Assembly: GCA_018823175.1 (NCBI GenBank)
Contig: JAHJIY010000027.1
Coordinates: 62,001-126,000, forward strand
Reading direction: 5' to 3'
Length of the DNA stretch: 64,000 bases
From: Pseudomonadota bacterium
GTDB taxonomy: Bacteria > Desulfobacterota > Desulfobulbia > Desulfobulbales > JAHJIY01
The position numbers were made by a program, and so were the translations under genes. Of the stretch, positions 36,048-43,939 are shown piece after piece. Positions within the stretch are counted from its first letter, which is position 1. Each line of letters opens with the position of its first letter. A model generated the notes under the pieces. It ran no database searches and had not been told where the DNA came from. It saw nothing but the letters and a program-made list of their open reading frames with translations.

Positions 36048-37779
36048 TCTCCCGGTTTATTGCCTGTATGGGGAAATTAATTAAGAAAGTCGTACCTTGG
36101 CCGACCACACTGTCGACGGCAACCTGACCGCCCAACTTCTTGATCAGACCGTAAGTTATGGCCAGACCAAGGCCGGTGCCTTTATTGTCATCGCCGATCT
36201 TGGTCGTGAAAAATGGTTCGAAGATCTTTTTTCTTATTTCCGGGGTCATGCCCGGGCCGTTATCCTTAATGCTCACTTCAACCATTTCGTCGGTCAATAG
36301 CTGTGAAGCGATCTGAATCAGACCGCCATCATCAACAGCATCAATCGCATTATTAATGATATTTAAAAAAATCTGCTGCAATTGCCCGGGATCACTATGT
36401 AAAGCAGGCAAATCGTCTTGTAAGGCCAATTCAATCTTTATCTCCCGATACAGCGCCTCTTTATCAAGAAAGCCAAGCACCTCAGTAATCACCTCGTTGA
36501 TCTGCACCGGCCCCAGGGTGACATCCATCCGCCGGGCAAATCCGAGCAACCGATGCGTGATGGTCCTGCTTCTTTGGACCGCTTTTAACAATGAATCAAG
36601 TTGGTCATTGAATTTTTCCCGATACTGGAAATCCGGTGAAAATCCAAGGATATCTTTCATTAACCCTGCCTTTTCATTGATGATCGCCAGAGGGTTGTTG
36701 ATTTCATGGGCGACGCCGGCTGCCAGTCGACCGATTGAGGCAAGTTTGCTGGTGTGCTCGCTCTGCCCGAGAAAAGCTTCACGGGCCTCATCGGTCTCCC
36801 GGATCTTTCTGGCCAGCAGAGTGGCGGTCCGGATCACAATCACGCCGGCCACCAGAATACAGACCGTAAAGATAATCAACAATTTATTCTTGAAGGCCTG
36901 CCAGTTTTTACGCAGGGCATAACTCTGTTGTTCGAGCACCAGGATCCAGGGGGTGCCGCTGATATAGCCGACCGCCCGGAGAATCGGGGTTTCTTTCCGG
37001 TATTGTTCGGAAAGGGTAATGCCTTTTTTTCTGGGGGTATCGCGAGGCAGGACCTGGTTGCCGATTTCACCGTGATAGCGGGAAGAACTCTGCAATTGCC
37101 AGTCGCTGTTGACCAGAAAGATATCGTCGGAAATCTCGGAATCGATGGAGGCGAGAAAGCGGTCCAGGGTGTCGGCGTCAATACTGGCCCGCAAAACCCA
37201 GGACCCTTGGCCTTTTTCAACCTTCTTGCTGACCGCGACCACAAAGTGTGGGACATTGCGAAAGCCCATAAAAACATCACTGACATAGATATTTTTGGCC
37301 AGTGTCTTATTGTACCAGGGGCTGTCGGTATAATCCTTGCCGGACAGATTATATGGCCCGGTATATGCGGTCTGGATGCCGGCCGGGCTGATCACACTCA
37401 GGTCCACCAAACCTTTATGTCTTCTTTTTAATTTTGTGAAAACCTGATCGAGTGTCTCTTGGTGCGACAACTGATCAAAGCTGTAAACATCGGAGATGAC
37501 AAGAATAGCGGCCTGCAATTTTTCAAGAAAGGCCTCGATCGCCTGGCCGGCGGTGGCGGCACTCCAACTGGAATTACTGAAAGTCTCTTCCTGCAGGAGT
37601 TGCCGATACTGAAAATAACTCAAGGTCGCGGTAATACAGACTGGAACAATGGTGATCAGCAGCATGATGACCACCAAACTGCGGCGCAGACAATAATATC
37701 TTTCCCGGACACAAAGATTATGGCCGGATTTCCCGCAGAAAAACATCACATCAGACCAGCGCGGCAAGAATCTTTTCAT
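36010..37779 (-). CDS. Membrane sensor histidine kinase with double-Cache extracytoplasmic domain
   Basis: The 589-residue kinase has membrane segment 1 at about 33-55, a dCache-type sensor (IQTAYTGPYNLSGKDY, NIYVSDVFMGFRNVPHFVVAV), membrane segment 2 at about 297-318, a short coiled linker, HisKA with HEINNPLAII, and a complete ATPase domain (NIINNAIDAVDDGG, DNGPGMTPE, FEPFFTTK, GTGLGLAI). It senses an unknown small molecule outside the membrane. It overlaps its upstream gene by 4 bases and its receiver partner by 38. The sensor closely resembles that of the kinase at 41722. Confidence 0.92.
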   Translation of the reverse strand: MKRFLPRWSDVMFFCGKSGHNLCVRERYYCLRRSLVVIMLLITIVPVCITATLSYFQYRQLLQEETFSNSSWSAATAGQAIEAFLEKLQAAILVISDVYSFDQLSHQETLDQVFTKLKRRHKGLVDLSVISPAGIQTAYTGPYNLSGKDYTDSPWYNKTLAKNIYVSDVFMGFRNVPHFVVAVSKKVEKGQGSWVLRASIDADTLDRFLASIDSEISDDIFLVNSDWQLQSSSRYHGEIGNQVLPRDTPRKKGITLSEQYRKETPILRAVGYISGTPWILVLEQQSYALRKNWQAFKNKLLIIFTVCILVAGVIVIRTATLLARKIRETDEAREAFLGQSEHTSKLASIGRLAAGVAHEINNPLAIINEKAGLMKDILGFSPDFQYREKFNDQLDSLLKAVQRSRTITHRLLGFARRMDVTLGPVQINEVITEVLGFLDKEALYREIKIELALQDDLPALHSDPGQLQQIFLNIINNAIDAVDDGGLIQIASQLLTDEMVEVSIKDNGPGMTPEIRKKIFEPFFTTKIGDDNKGTGLGLAITYGLIKKLGGQVAVDSVVGQGTTFLINFPIQAINRENVSDEQDENTDY

Positions 37780-38129
37780 TTTTCTGACCCTCCATCGACC
37801 TCGCCGCGCACTATGGCGCCGGCCTGTAAATTGCCGGCAAGGGCAAGAGATAAGACATCTGCCGTTTTACCGATCACCCGATCAACCACCTTAATTTTTT
37901 TCCAAACCAGGTACTGATAATGTTCCTCTTCAATGCCGCCGCAAACGATCATATTCGCGTCTTCTTTCAAAATCAAACCGCACAGGTCATCGCCTGATGG
38001 CCCGGGCAGCAATACCGTCCGAGGTTCGCCTTTGGTCCTGCCGGAGATAACTGAATAAATAGTCACCTCAGTCGCCAGGTCAAAACGGGGCGCCACATAT
38101 TCTGCTTTGCTGATAATAACAATTTTCAT
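37776..38129 (-). CDS. NifX/NifB-type (dinitrogenase cofactor-biosynthesis fold) small protein
   Basis: This 117-residue protein starts MKIVIISKAEYVAPRFDLATE and contains LPGPSGDDLCGLIL and CGGIEEEHYQYLVWKKIKVVD, typical of the NifX/NafY-like metal-cluster-binding fold. No nitrogenase genes are in the window. In this position, 10 bases after a sigma-54 activator gene and overlapping a kinase gene, it is more likely a signalling accessory that binds an Fe-S/Mo cluster or metabolite. That role is inference; the family assignment is good. Confidence 0.8.
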   Translation of the reverse strand: MKIVIISKAEYVAPRFDLATEVTIYSVISGRTKGEPRTVLLPGPSGDDLCGLILKEDANMIVCGGIEEEHYQYLVWKKIKVVDRVIGKTADVLSLALAGNLQAGAIVRGEVDGGSEK

Positions 38130-38139
38130 GGGTTGATCG

Positions 38140-39552
38140 TTATGCCAGATTATATTGATTTATTTTCCGCCACAAGGTGCTGCGCCCCCAGCCCAATTCC
38201 TTTGAGGCTTTACTCCGATTGCCCCCGGTCTTCGACAGGGCCGCCAGGATTTTCTTCTTTTCGATTTCACTCCAACTGGTGGCGACAGGTTGACCGGCTG
38301 CCGCCTGTTCTGAAAGAACAAGCGGGGAGAGACCATTAATCTGCCGTTCTTCAATCTGCTGCTCCGGCCGGATGGTTTCGGCAAGGGACTGGCTGGCTTT
38401 AACCGTTACCGAATGAATATAAGTCGGCAGATGCGCCACCTCAATCTTTGCACCAGGACAGATGTTGACCGCGTATTCGACAATATTTCGCAACTCGCGC
38501 ACATTTCCCGGATAATAGTAATGATTTAATATTTCTGCCGCTTCCTGGCCGAACCCTTTTATTTTCTTGCCGAGATTACCGGCCAGCAACTGGACAAAAT
38601 GGTCCCGCAACAGCCGGATATCTCCTTCCCGTTCTCTTAAGGGCGGCAGATGGGCCCTCAGCACATTCAAACGAAAGTACAGATCTTCCCTGAACTTGCC
38701 GTGATCGACTAATTCCTTCAGATTTCGATGAGTGCCGGTAATCAATCGGATATCGACTTTTACCTTTTTGGAACTGCCGACCGGATAAAACTCCCGGTCA
38801 TCCAGAACGGTGAGCAGCTTTACCTGAAGAGGCAAGGGCAGGTCGCCGATCTCGGTAAGAAAAATGGTGCCACCCTGGGCCAACCGGAACAAGCCTGGTT
38901 TATCTGAATGGGCGCCGGTGAATGCGCCCCGGACATGTCCGAAGAGTTCAGATTCAAGTAAATTTTCCGGCAAGGCCCCGCAATTAACCTTGATAAACGA
39001 ATAAGCGGCCCGCTTTGAGGCCTTGTGAATGGCTTCCGCCAGCAGGTCCTTGCCGGTGCCGGTTTCGCCGGTTACCAGCACGGTTGCATCGGTGTGGGCC
39101 AGCACCGGCAGAAGTTCAAAAATTTCCTGCATCCGGGGACTAAACCCCAGAATATCTTTCAGGGCCACCTGATTGTCGGCGCTCAGACCTTTTGCCCGGT
39201 GTAGGGAAATATCCTCTACAACCATCAGTAGCCCGGGTTGAGAGACGGACTGAATCGTAACCGGCGACACCGTGAGCCGGACCGGAATTTTCCGGCGATT
39301 TGCGGTGATCATGTCACCTTCAACCACAGCCATCTCGCCATTTGCCAATACTTCGTGCAACACCTTCTCTTGGTCGGCGAAATTTCCGCGCAGCACATAA
39401 TCCTCCCGGATGCCGCGAACCTCTTCCGAGGCATAGCCGGTTATGACATTCAGGACTTGATTCATCTCCGTGATCCGCAGCTGATCATCAAGCAGGGCAA
39501 TGCCGTGCGGCACGCCGTTTAAGATTTCCAGTATTTCCGGCCAACAAGTCAT
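38140..39552 (-). CDS. PAS-domain sigma-54-dependent transcriptional activator
   Basis: This 470-residue enhancer-binding protein has an N-terminal PAS sensor (about 5-115), an AAA+ domain with Walker A GETGTGKD (162-169), the sigma-54 contact loop GAFTGA (209-214) and Walker B, and a C-terminal Fis-type HTH (NRSKASKELGWGRSTLWRKI). Walker B reads FLTEIGD: the first acidic residue, normally Asp, is Thr233, while the catalytic Glu is kept. It heads a minus-strand operon with the NifX-like, kinase and receiver genes and is divergent from a gene set with a near-perfect sigma-54 promoter at 39864. It may control both directions (inference). Confidence 0.92.
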   Translation of the reverse strand: MTCWPEILEILNGVPHGIALLDDQLRITEMNQVLNVITGYASEEVRGIREDYVLRGNFADQEKVLHEVLANGEMAVVEGDMITANRRKIPVRLTVSPVTIQSVSQPGLLMVVEDISLHRAKGLSADNQVALKDILGFSPRMQEIFELLPVLAHTDATVLVTGETGTGKDLLAEAIHKASKRAAYSFIKVNCGALPENLLESELFGHVRGAFTGAHSDKPGLFRLAQGGTIFLTEIGDLPLPLQVKLLTVLDDREFYPVGSSKKVKVDIRLITGTHRNLKELVDHGKFREDLYFRLNVLRAHLPPLREREGDIRLLRDHFVQLLAGNLGKKIKGFGQEAAEILNHYYYPGNVRELRNIVEYAVNICPGAKIEVAHLPTYIHSVTVKASQSLAETIRPEQQIEERQINGLSPLVLSEQAAAGQPVATSWSEIEKKKILAALSKTGGNRSKASKELGWGRSTLWRKINQYNLA

Positions 39553-39762
39553 TGTTTCTGATTCTCCCTATACTTTACTGTTTCAGGATGTGCTTTGTGC
39601 TAAAACGTTTCCATTTGTTTCAATTTATCCTACCCCAGTGAAATCAAAAAATCAACTGCTAATTCAACTCAACACTAGGTATTACCAGTCCACTTACTAA
39701 AATATAGCTTCATGAAATAAACCAATCATCAATCGACTTACCACGCAACAGAACTTTTACCG

Positions 39763-39791
39763 AACGAAACAACGTGTCAATATGTTTCGTT
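39763..39791. promoter_or_regulatory. Inverted repeat, candidate enhancer/operator in the divergent control region
   Basis: AACGAAACA (39763-39771) and TGTTTCGTT (39783-39791) are perfect 9-bp arms with an 11-bp spacer, so arm centres are 20 bp (two helical turns) apart. The site lies about 75-100 bp upstream of the sigma-54 promoter, a suitable place for an activator such as the PAS regulator encoded next door. The half-site GAAACA/TGTTTC recurs in the control region at 52109-52213. Confidence 0.6.
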
Positions 39792-39863
39792 ATGTCTCGA
39801 CAACTATTGCCTTCAAAGTAACTGCTAACGATAACATCTCGTTATTACTGGATTTATGTTCAA

Positions 39864-39879
39864 TGGCACAGATGTTGCT
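39864..39879 (+). promoter_or_regulatory. Sigma-54 (RpoN) promoter, -24/-12 element
   Basis: TGGCACAGATGTTGCT matches the consensus TGGCAC-N5-TTGCW exactly. It lies 62 bases before the ATG at 39942 and should drive the + strand operon of the FAEAGE-motif protein, receivers, Fis-domain protein and kinase. The remaining bases of the 39553-39941 gap hold no ORF. Confidence 0.85.
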
Positions 39880-39941
39880 CAAGTAAATGTCAACATTGAG
39901 GTTGAGACGAAAGTGAAGACCAAAAACAAAGGAGGTTCACC

Positions 39942-40241
39942 ATGAGAAGGCATGCAAACACGACAAAAAGCTGGATGAATGCGATCACCTTTGCCGAGGC
40001 CGGAGAATGGGATACGGCCCGAGAAATGGTCCCTGAATCAGCAAACAATCGGGAGATCAGTTGGCTGCAGAAAATTTTTATGGCCGTCAGTTTTGCCGAG
40101 GCGGGGATGCCGGAGGAGGCCTTGCGAATCACGGAAAATCCGCAGATATCGAACCGGTTTTCCGATGATTTCATGGCTACTATCGGTTTGCGGGGCATCA
40201 GAATGACTTATGGTGTTCTGGCAATTGAATCCGGCCAATAA
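39942..40241 (+). CDS. Small protein with two FAEAG (TPR-like) repeats, unknown function
   Basis: This 99-residue protein follows AAAGGAGG and is the first gene after the sigma-54 promoter. Two similar helices occur: ITFAEAGEWDTAREMV (about 15-30) and VSFAEAGMPEEALRIT (about 48-63). Both resemble TPR helix pairs (hydrophobic, A-G-E, A at fixed spacing). The same FA(E/Q)AGE(W/F/Y)(D/E)TA motif closes the proteins of the next two genes. No known enzyme family is recognised; a scaffold or adaptor for the receivers is possible. Confidence 0.75.
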   Translation: MRRHANTTKSWMNAITFAEAGEWDTAREMVPESANNREISWLQKIFMAVSFAEAGMPEEALRITENPQISNRFSDDFMATIGLRGIRMTYGVLAIESGQ

Positions 40242-40298
40242 TTTGGCTGATAATTCAACTGATTGATAATAATTAACTGCCCATAGCAGCCGCGCCAG

Positions 40299-40823
40299 AT
40301 GGAATCAATAATATATCTCGCAACTTCCGACGAAAGTTTCGCCCTGACCCTCTGTCAAATTGTGGCGAAATGGGGATTCATCATTTTGCGCGACATTCCA
40401 CCGGAAACTACGATCTTTGAGCAATCTCTCGGCCGGCGGATATCGGTAGTACTGCTTGATATCAGACAGCATGAACAGGCAGCCCTGCAACTCCTGCAGA
40501 ACATAAAAGAGAAAATGCCGGAGATCGAGGCCATTCTCATCAACCGCTCGGAAAATGTCCGGGGGGCCATGACCGGCATGCAGGCGGGGGCCGAAGACGA
40601 GATCATCGCCCCTTTCGACACGGCTGAGTTAAAAAAGAAAATCATGGCGGCTTGCCGCCGTCATAAAAAACGGAGTCACAAAAAAGAAAGCCGCTCTCTT
40701 TTTGACCGATTCAGCGATTCGATGGCTGCCGCTACCTTTGCTCAGGCCGGCGAATTTGAAACGGCGGTCGATTTTTTAGATGGGCCGGAACCAGGCCGCA
40801 AACAAAAAAAGAAAAGTGATTAA
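40299..40823 (+). CDS. Pseudo-receiver protein with C-terminal FAQAGE motif
   Basis: Of 174 residues, 1-120 have the receiver fold (VVLLDIRQHEQAALQLLQNI; LINRSENVRGAMTGMQAGAEDEII). The acidic pair at the end of beta-1 reads ATSDES, and the conserved Lys of the KP motif is replaced (IAPFD), so phosphorylation may be lost or altered. A strongly basic linker (RRHKKRSHKKESR) leads to AAATFAQAGEFETAVDFL at about 147-164, the motif shared with both neighbouring genes. The ribosome site is weak. Confidence 0.78.
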   Translation: MESIIYLATSDESFALTLCQIVAKWGFIILRDIPPETTIFEQSLGRRISVVLLDIRQHEQAALQLLQNIKEKMPEIEAILINRSENVRGAMTGMQAGAEDEIIAPFDTAELKKKIMAACRRHKKRSHKKESRSLFDRFSDSMAAATFAQAGEFETAVDFLDGPEPGRKQKKKSD

Positions 40824-40876
40824 TCAGACAAAACCAACAGGCCGGGGACTGACTCGGGCCGGGCAGGAGGCAACAG

Positions 40877-41338
40877 ATGGGCGACATTAAAATATTGCTG
40901 GTTGATGATGAGGAAGATTTTATCAGAACCCTTTCCGAACGTCTTGAATTACGGGATCTTGCCGGGCAGACCGCCCTGGACGGAGAGCAGGCTTTGCAGT
41001 TTGTCGGCGACAAGGAACCGGATGTCATGGTCCTTGATTTAAAAATGCCCGGGATTGACGGCATGGAGGTCCTGCGCCGGATCCGGCAGGTATATCCCCA
41101 CATTCAGGTAATCATTCAGACCGGCCATGGCAACGATCTTGATGAAGCGGAAGCCAGACGACTTGGAGTCTTTGATTATCTAAAAAAACCGGTTGATATT
41201 GACCTGCTGGTTGAGCGGATCAAGGCCGCCTATCAGGTTAAAAGAAGTTCATTGCTGGATAGCGCATCCGCCGCAGCCTTTGCCGAAGCGGGAGAATATG
41301 ACACGGCCAGGGAAATAATGAAAAATGAGATACCGTAA
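40877..41338 (+). CDS. Response regulator receiver protein with C-terminal FAEAGE motif
   Basis: This 153-residue protein has a complete receiver domain (VDDEED, phosphoacceptor Asp in VLDLKMPGIDGME, Lys in KKPVD) followed after residue 125 by SASAAAFAEAGEYDTAREIM. The tail is the shared FAEAGE motif. It is likely a phosphorylation target of the kinase at 41722. Its last 14 bases overlap the start of the Fis-domain gene. Confidence 0.85.
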   Translation: MGDIKILLVDDEEDFIRTLSERLELRDLAGQTALDGEQALQFVGDKEPDVMVLDLKMPGIDGMEVLRRIRQVYPHIQVIIQTGHGNDLDEAEARRLGVFDYLKKPVDIDLLVERIKAAYQVKRSSLLDSASAAAFAEAGEYDTAREIMKNEIP

Positions 41339-41717
41339 TAAAAACAACGGGCATCAGAGTACGAAACAGCCGACCGTCTCGCCTCAAAAAATGGCTGACC
41401 CTGAAATCCTCGCCCCGAGTGATCGGACTGAAGATCAGACCATGATCAACGATAAGGAATTAAATATTCGAGAGCGGGTGAAGGATATCAGTCCGTGGCC
41501 TAAACAAGGGCCGGAGTGCTGGCCGACCCTGCGGGAAGTCAAATGCAAGCATATTAAAAATGTTCTGCTCCATGTGGAGGGCAACCGGACCAAAGCCGCT
41601 GAGATTCTGGGGATTGATCGCGTTTCTCTGTGGCGTCAGCTGAAAAATCTTGAAATTAGCTGGTCCGGATCGTCTGCAGCCGAACAGGAATTCCCGCCGG
41701 AAGCGGGTCGCGAATAG
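41325..41717 (+). CDS. Stand-alone Fis-type helix-turn-helix protein
   Basis: This 130-residue protein has an apparently disordered N-terminus of about 70 residues and a C-terminal Fis-family HTH (LLHVEGNRTKAAEILGIDRV, then SLWRQLKNLEI). Sigma-54 activators normally end with this domain, but no AAA+ domain is present here. The HTH is almost identical to that of the NtrC-type regulator at 62861 (GNKTKAAEILGIDRVSLWRK). It may bind the same sites as such activators and modulate them. It overlaps the upstream receiver gene by 14 bases and sits 4 bases from the kinase gene. Confidence 0.82.
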   Translation: MRYRNKNNGHQSTKQPTVSPQKMADPEILAPSDRTEDQTMINDKELNIRERVKDISPWPKQGPECWPTLREVKCKHIKNVLLHVEGNRTKAAEILGIDRVSLWRQLKNLEISWSGSSAAEQEFPPEAGRE

Positions 41718-41721
41718 CGCC

Positions 41722-43395
41722 ATGAAAATGTATACCGCCACGATCTCCGGAGACTTTTTGAAAATCAAGTCTCGCCCGGCGTATTACGCCAGACAAAAGC
41801 ATCTTTTTGTCACGGTTGTCATTCTGGTTTCAGTTTTACCATTGCTGATCATCAGTTGGACTTCATCATATTATTATCAGGCTTCCTGGCTAAGAAAGAC
41901 CTCGACTGAACTGAAAAGTCTGGCCGATAGCCGACGGGAGATCATCGATCTTTTCCTGGAAAACCAGGAAAACCTGCTGGCCGGTTTCGCCGAACTCTAT
42001 GACCTGGATACCTTGAGTCGCAAAGCAAATCTTGAAATGATCTTCACCGCGATCAACCGAAGCGGGGTCATTACCGACCTCGGGGTCATTGATCGGCAGG
42101 GGAATCATATCGCCTATGTCGGTCCTTATCATCAGCAACTAACCGGTAAGAATTACGCCGGGAGCGAGTGGTTCAAGGAAGTTATCCGAAACGGCAGATA
42201 TATCAGTGATGTCTTTAGCGGCTATCGGAATGTCCCCCATTTTGTGGTGGCGGTGACCAGTCCCGATAAAACCTGGCTGCTGCGGGCAACGATCAATTCA
42301 GAATTATTTAACGCCTTACTCGCCAGCGCCGAGGTCGGCCCCGGCGGCGATGCGTACATCGTTAACCAGAAGGGTGAAGCACAAACCCCAAGTCGCCTCG
42401 GTTCTCCGGAAATCCCCGGGTCGTTGATCGCCGAGTCGGCGCTACCGCACGAGCCCGTGGTTAAACAACAAGATGGATTTATTTATGTGACGACCGGCAT
42501 GAAGGGCGGCGACTGGTTTCTGGTCCTGAAAACACAGATCAGAACATCTCTGGTTGAATATTACCGGGCCAGAAACCGGGATATTTTCATTATCGGCTGT
42601 TCAGCCTTGTTGATTTTATTTGTCGCCACTCTTCTGGTGCGCTCGATGGTCGGGAAGCTCGAAAAAGCCGACCAGCAAAGAATGGGTTTGAATGACCGGA
42701 TCAGACAATCAGAAAAAATGGCCCTGATTGGCCGGCTGGCCGCCAGCGTGGCGCACGAGATCAATAATCCGTTACAGATTATCGGCGACCAGGCCGGTTG
42801 GCTTGGCGAACTTCTTGATGAGGAAAACCAGACCTCGCTCAACAATTTAGGCGAATACCGTCAGGCGATCCAAAAAATCAGGACCCATGTAAAACGGGCC
42901 AGTTCAATAACCCATAAGCTGCTGGGTTTTTCCCGGAGCAACGACAACACCAGAACCGCCACCGACCTTAACCGTCTGACGGATGACGCCATCTCGTTTC
43001 TGGAAAATGAGGCCAAAAACCACCAGATTACGATCAGACGCGATCTGCAACCGGACCTGCCGCAGGTCACAACCGATGCCGCCCAGCTACAACAGGTTTT
43101 CCTTAATATTTTAAACAACGCCATCGATGCGATCGGTCAGGACGGCGCCATTACCGTGAGCAGCAAGGCCAACGATCGGATCGTGATTGAATTTGCCGAT
43201 TCAGGCCCGGGCCTGCCGGCCGGAGACCCGAAAAAGATCTTTGATCCTTTTTTTACGACTAAAAATCAGGGAAAAGGGACCGGCCTTGGTCTTTCAATTT
43301 CCTACAATATCATGCAGCGGCTTGGCGGCAACATCGAGGCTAGGAATGGTCGGCAGGGCGGCAGTGTTTTTTCGATCACCCTGCCGGTCACTTGA
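41722..43395 (+). CDS. Membrane sensor histidine kinase with double-Cache sensor
   Basis: ATG 41722 gives 557 residues; an upstream extension in frame overlaps the Fis gene and is not needed. Membrane segment 1 lies at about 28-50, the dCache sensor has YVGPYHQQLTGKNYAGSEW and YISDVFSGYRNVPHFVVAV, membrane segment 2 is near 290-308, HisKA has HEINNPLQII, and the ATPase domain is complete (NILNNAIDAIGQDG, DSGPGLPA, FDPFFTTK, GTGLGLSI). It is paralogous to the kinase at 36010 and probably detects a related ligand. The receiver at 43469 follows. Confidence 0.92.
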   Translation: MKMYTATISGDFLKIKSRPAYYARQKHLFVTVVILVSVLPLLIISWTSSYYYQASWLRKTSTELKSLADSRREIIDLFLENQENLLAGFAELYDLDTLSRKANLEMIFTAINRSGVITDLGVIDRQGNHIAYVGPYHQQLTGKNYAGSEWFKEVIRNGRYISDVFSGYRNVPHFVVAVTSPDKTWLLRATINSELFNALLASAEVGPGGDAYIVNQKGEAQTPSRLGSPEIPGSLIAESALPHEPVVKQQDGFIYVTTGMKGGDWFLVLKTQIRTSLVEYYRARNRDIFIIGCSALLILFVATLLVRSMVGKLEKADQQRMGLNDRIRQSEKMALIGRLAASVAHEINNPLQIIGDQAGWLGELLDEENQTSLNNLGEYRQAIQKIRTHVKRASSITHKLLGFSRSNDNTRTATDLNRLTDDAISFLENEAKNHQITIRRDLQPDLPQVTTDAAQLQQVFLNILNNAIDAIGQDGAITVSSKANDRIVIEFADSGPGLPAGDPKKIFDPFFTTKNQGKGTGLGLSISYNIMQRLGGNIEARNGRQGGSVFSITLPVT

Positions 43396-43468
43396 TAAAT
43401 AAATTTTACAGAATAAGAACCACCGGCGGCATTACGGTCGGCCTATAAACAAAGGACAGCCAATTAAA

Positions 43469-43876
43469 ATGAAATCATTCCGTGTCCTGATAGTAGATGA
43501 CGAGCAGGAGTTTGTCGTAACCCTGGTAAAAAGGCTGCAAAAAAGAGGTGTTTGCTGTGCCGGAACATTCTCCGGAATCGCGGCCCTGGAGTTGGTGAAG
43601 GAGCAGTATTTCGATGTGGTTCTGCTCGACATGAAGATGCCTGACCTGGATGGCAACAAGGTCTTACAGTGCATAAAAACCATCAAACCGGACCTGCCGG
43701 TCGTCATTCTCTCCGGGCATGCCTCAGTAGCCGACGGCAAGGCAGGGCTGGCAAACGGGGCCTATGACTACCTGATGAAACCGGTGGAATTTGATTCTCT
43801 TCTGGAAAAGCTGCTGGCCACCAGGGAAAAATCATCCAGGGGATCACCTGACCCTGAGGTGATTAATATTTTTTAA
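43469..43876 (+). CDS. Response regulator receiver protein
   Basis: This 135-residue receiver-only protein has IVDDEQEF, phosphoacceptor Asp in VLLDMKMPDLDGN, SGHAS and Lys in MKPVEFD. It follows the dCache kinase by 73 bases and precedes the TauE/SafE exporter. The mirror-image system at 35634-37779 also has a kinase followed by a single receiver and then a transporter (nhaD). Confidence 0.88.
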   Translation: MKSFRVLIVDDEQEFVVTLVKRLQKRGVCCAGTFSGIAALELVKEQYFDVVLLDMKMPDLDGNKVLQCIKTIKPDLPVVILSGHASVADGKAGLANGAYDYLMKPVEFDSLLEKLLATREKSSRGSPDPEVINIF

Positions 43877-43939
43877 TTCATTTTTTGTTAACAACCGTAG
43901 TCCTTATTAAAATCTGTTTTGAGCAGGGGGAAAGATATT

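Noticed and set aside
36754-37431. 225-codon open frame on the + strand inside the kinase gene
   Set aside because: It is antisense to a clear histidine kinase (dCache and linker region) and has no independent support.
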